NCBI GenBank assembly: GCA_002633005.1
Contig: NMRA01000809.1
Location: forward strand, 22,911-86,910
DNA: 64,000 bases
Direction of reading: 5' to 3'
Origin: Phoronis australis
Taxonomy: Eukaryota > Phoronida > Phoronidae
Positions 60,542 to 64,000 of the stretch are shown here, piece by piece. The translations under genes and the position numbers were made by a program. The notes below the pieces were generated by a model, which saw only the letters and a program-made list of their open reading frames with translations, was not told the origin of the DNA and made no database searches. Each line of letters opens with the position of its first letter. The stretch's first letter is position 1.

Positions 60542-63500
60542 CCCCCTCAACATACCCACTCATTTTAGCTAGGATGTTGTCAGGAAAAGTTTCTCCATAT
60601 GCCTGGTAATCATTTGAATTGCCATTATTTAATAAAATAGGTTTTTACGTTTTTTATGAGAAACGAAATAGAATCCTGTCACAGTAAGGAATATCATGAT
60701 GCCGGTTTAAAAGTGTCAGTCAATGCTTAATTCATTTTTTTTTTGTTTTCAGCCAGCTAATAAGGGCAATGACGCAGCTTTAAGTAAAACCAACTAAGGA
60801 GATTTTCAAAACAGCACGTGACTGAAGCTCAACTTATCCGTAACGAAACGGTTGACGGTTGACGTGTATTCAATTTAACATCAACGACTTAAAATGAAAA
60901 GTATTAAAATTGGACAAAAAGACGTCACAAAAGCACCCAGTTTACCACAAGAATAAATACAAAGGATAGGTGCCTGAGCGCCAATATGAGAAACACTTGA
61001 GCAAAAATCCTTTGAAATAACGCGTTATTTCGGATAAAAGCGCATAGGCACTTTAACATAAGGTCAAAGATTTTATAGATATAGTATCTTTGATAAGGTA
61101 TACATGTGGCAAAATGGAATACGTAGGCCCGCATAATTTTTGGAATAGTTACATATTTACTGAATAATTAATATTTCTTCAGTAACTTTATCTCATGAAC
61201 TAAAACATACAAACTTAATAGCTGTGGTCAGTCGAGTAAAAATTTGCGCAAAATACACAAAATGATTGTAAACAAGCTGATATGTACTAGGTCTACAATA
61301 ACTGGACACCCTGAGCTGATATTCAGTTCAAGTTTACTTTCGTTCAGGTAAAGATTTAGCTGTTGCGAAACTCATTTTTCTTGCTGTAACGAGAATCGGC
61401 ACGCGCAATTATATATGCGAGACAATTCACGTTCACGCCGCTTTGCTAAACCTCTCTATTACGTCACTAACGTTATCTAAGAACTAAAAGCTATGCTCAG
61501 TCGAGTAAAAATTTTGCACAGAAGCCACAAAAACATTCCAATGAACAGGCCTAATAATGCTGTATACCGTAAATGGAACAATGTAGAAGGGTGACCGCTA
61601 GCCGACTAGATATTGGTGTTGTTGTACCAATTGCCACAGTTCTCCAAGATGGCCTGGGTAGCAGCAGCAACTAAAATCGCCAGTACACGATGGCTAATAA
61701 ATGTATATAACACGTTCTGGTGTTAAAAGTATTTTCTGCGTTGAACTGTTGACGACAAAAGGTTGATTTAGCCAAACTGAAATCTGGAAATACCCCCAAG
61801 TAGCCACATGGAATAAAAATGCAACGAATAAATGGATTACAAAGCTTTCAACATTCAAGATGTTTGACCGAATGCACACGTGAGCGCGATACCTCTCTGT
61901 GTTTGTCATCAGTCGTAGTCAACAAGGCACTGGTGTCATTGTTTCCAGGTGTCACCGACCATCTGCTTGCGTTACATCAACATGTCATTTGTATAGACAC
62001 CCAGCTGTTTGGTTGATAATATCAGAAAATCAAACGTACCGTAAATTCTGAGCACCAGCTAGCAATTTGACAAACCATCAATTTTATTTTCGTTCGAGCT
62101 CACACGGGGAAGGGGGGAGGGGCATAAGTACACCCTTTTTAGGGGGTAACGCATTTGTTTTTCTTTTGGAAAATCTTTTGATGCCTCCCTTCTCCACCCT
62201 TCGCGACATCCTGAGATCTGCCGGTGGAGAGGTTTTAGTTTTTCGCACAATATCTAGTAAGGTAATTCATTACAACCACACGTTGCCACGAAACCGTAAA
62301 CTCAACCTCAAACACGCAAGATAATCTGTCGGAGGGGGTTAATAATCGACAGAGGCTCACTCCCTCGCCCCTGAACCCCGTGATCAATCGGCGTGGAGTA
62401 TTGTACTTATGTATAAGACATCTGGATACTCTGACAGCTATCGTGATGAGTCAGATCTAATTAAATAAAATTAAACGAAAGTTATGACCGTTAAAATTCC
62501 TTTGGTCGATTTTTTACACAAATGATTAAATGAATTTCAAAGCTGTACTTCGTCCTGTTTAGCTAGCTAAAACATAAATTTGAGTTCTTACTATCATACA
62601 AAATCGTGATAGGATTACATTTGCGTTACCAACTCAAATCACAAGCAACTAGATTGTATATGCGCCACTTTCGAATTCGCAATCTTTTCAGGTTGGCTAA
62701 CCCCAATTATCTCTAAACATTTTTCTCGAGACCCGGATGGTTTCGATGTTCTTGTTGGCACAGATAGGAATATGAGAACGATTTTAAAAAAGTAAAAGGC
62801 CTAATTCGATTTTCGTTTTTTTTAGCCAGTTATACAAGGCGAAAAGCAGCTTTGACGAAAGGAATGATCCAAATGCAAAATAGTTTAAATCAATTTCGAC
62901 TTCAGGTATACCTTTCGTTAAATTTCATTCAGTCATTCGCGAAAAATCGTCTAAAAAGCGCACGTTCACAATCACTGCAACCGTATTTCACACAGTGCTG
63001 GATCCATTTAGGGTAAGTTGAAGTTTCACATGGCTCACGGAAACGGGATTTTGTCTCGCAATCACAAGACCAACAAAGTTTTAAGTGTTTTTCTATCGAG
63101 TCAGAACGACCGAAAGATCATTTCGAAATCAGCAGGGCCTTTGTAATACAGAAATCGTTTGCTATACTGGATAACTTGGAGAAGTTATTTTTTCGAGAAC
63201 AGTGTTTCCACCAATCTCCCAATGTCGAATATAAAGCCTACAAAAATCCTGCAGTATCCCAAGAAATAGTAACCACAATGAAATGTTCTTTGGATTTTTT
63301 TATTTCGTAAGGAAATTGTGTCATTTGTTTTCCTCCAGCAAACGACCATATTGAGTCGAAATATCTTTAATGGCCATCTGGTATAGAACATGATTTTTTT
63401 GTAATTTTTTATTTCTGTTGTTTTCTGTTATCATCACAAGTACAGTTACACCAAATAAACTTTTTAGAACTTTTCTGTTGTCATTAAATGTTAACTTCCA

Positions 63501-64000
63501 GCAGAAGAGCAGAACAGAATGAGTCCTACAGTGTAAAAATTGAACAGGCAAAGTTAAACCAATTATCATTTTTCATGTAGGAACCAAAGAAAATTGGAAC
63601 TGTTGTACATAAGAAAACTAAAAGAAAATACTCATCTCACAAACCTCATACATTTCTTAAAATTGGCATTGGACACTCATTACTTTTTATAGCAAAATCA
63701 ACATCAAAATTCCAGTGTCAGTAACCCTGCCTTCATTGCCCAAAATTCAAAGAAAATTCAGAATTACTTCAAATTGATACATTTGACAAGACAGTGGCAT
63801 AGACTAAACCAGAGTAGAGTTCAGTAAAGTTAGAGTCTCCCTAGAAAAGCAAGATCTTGCAAGATATCGCAGTGTATTTTCAATGAGAGGATGTCATTTT
63901 CGATTGATTTTTCTCGCTGCAGGACAGTTGAACTTGACCCTGTCTATCATCTATACTAAGTATTATCTATACTGTAAGTGTAAAATCTCCATGTTTTATT

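Larger units (their letters stand above)
59878..64000. other. Upstream region of the SLC9 gene
   Basis: Contains the presumptive 5' UTR and promoter, but I cannot place a transcription start. A CGCA/CA microsatellite lies at 60508-60541. A short upstream open frame lies at 59985-59908 on the minus strand. No other gene was recognised. Confidence 0.5.

Overview
The window is animal nuclear DNA: coding sequence is split by GT-AG introns, exons are short, introns are long, and AT-rich non-coding DNA is full of small inverted-repeat elements, tRNA-derived sequence, a Penelope-like retroelement and CA/TG microsatellites. It reads like an invertebrate, most likely marine (lower deuterostome or lophotrochozoan). 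I cannot name the species from the sequence alone.

Two protein-coding genes are supported, arranged tail to tail. On the + strand at the left edge are the last two coding exons (190-308 and 3029-3142) of CIAPIN1/anamorsin, a cytosolic iron-sulfur assembly protein; its 5' part lies outside the window. On the - strand a complete plasma-membrane-type Na+/H+ exchanger gene (SLC9, NHE2/NHE3-like) runs from the ATG at 59877 to the stop at 8441. I could chain twelve coding exons with every splice site GT-AG and all phases compatible, giving a 977-residue protein with signal peptide, exchanger domain, cytoplasmic regulatory region, a histidine-rich exon, an acidic serine/aspartate exon and a 211-residue tail ending in EDTL. 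The two genes are not functionally linked; they are only neighbours.

Everything else is intergenic (3143-8440, 59878-64000) or intronic. The two largest introns (40228-59621 and 26816-39754) hold most of the repeats. The most striking is an interspersed element present three times (about 914-2646 on -, 9332-10644 on +, 37150-38462 on +). Each copy is an array of about 147-bp monomers (8, 8 and 11) arranged as diverged trimers of about 440 bp, and every monomer carries a degenerate copy of a motif close to the CTCF core consensus, all in one orientation per element. Other items are a fold-back element with a tRNA-Ser-like centre and hammerhead-like arms (16602-16934), two head-to-head fragments of a Penelope-like GIY-YIG region (45660-46860), a 90-bp zero-loop palindrome (41595-41684), piggyBac-like TTAA-flanked MITEs (28573-28966 and 42950-43450), and a 264-bp fold-back insertion with 17-bp flanking duplications (52380-52643).

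Both single-N positions (4028 and 16125) lie between near-identical direct repeats, which suggests that those duplications are assembly artefacts. No CRISPR array, operon or other prokaryotic feature is present, and I saw no evidence for a third protein-coding gene.
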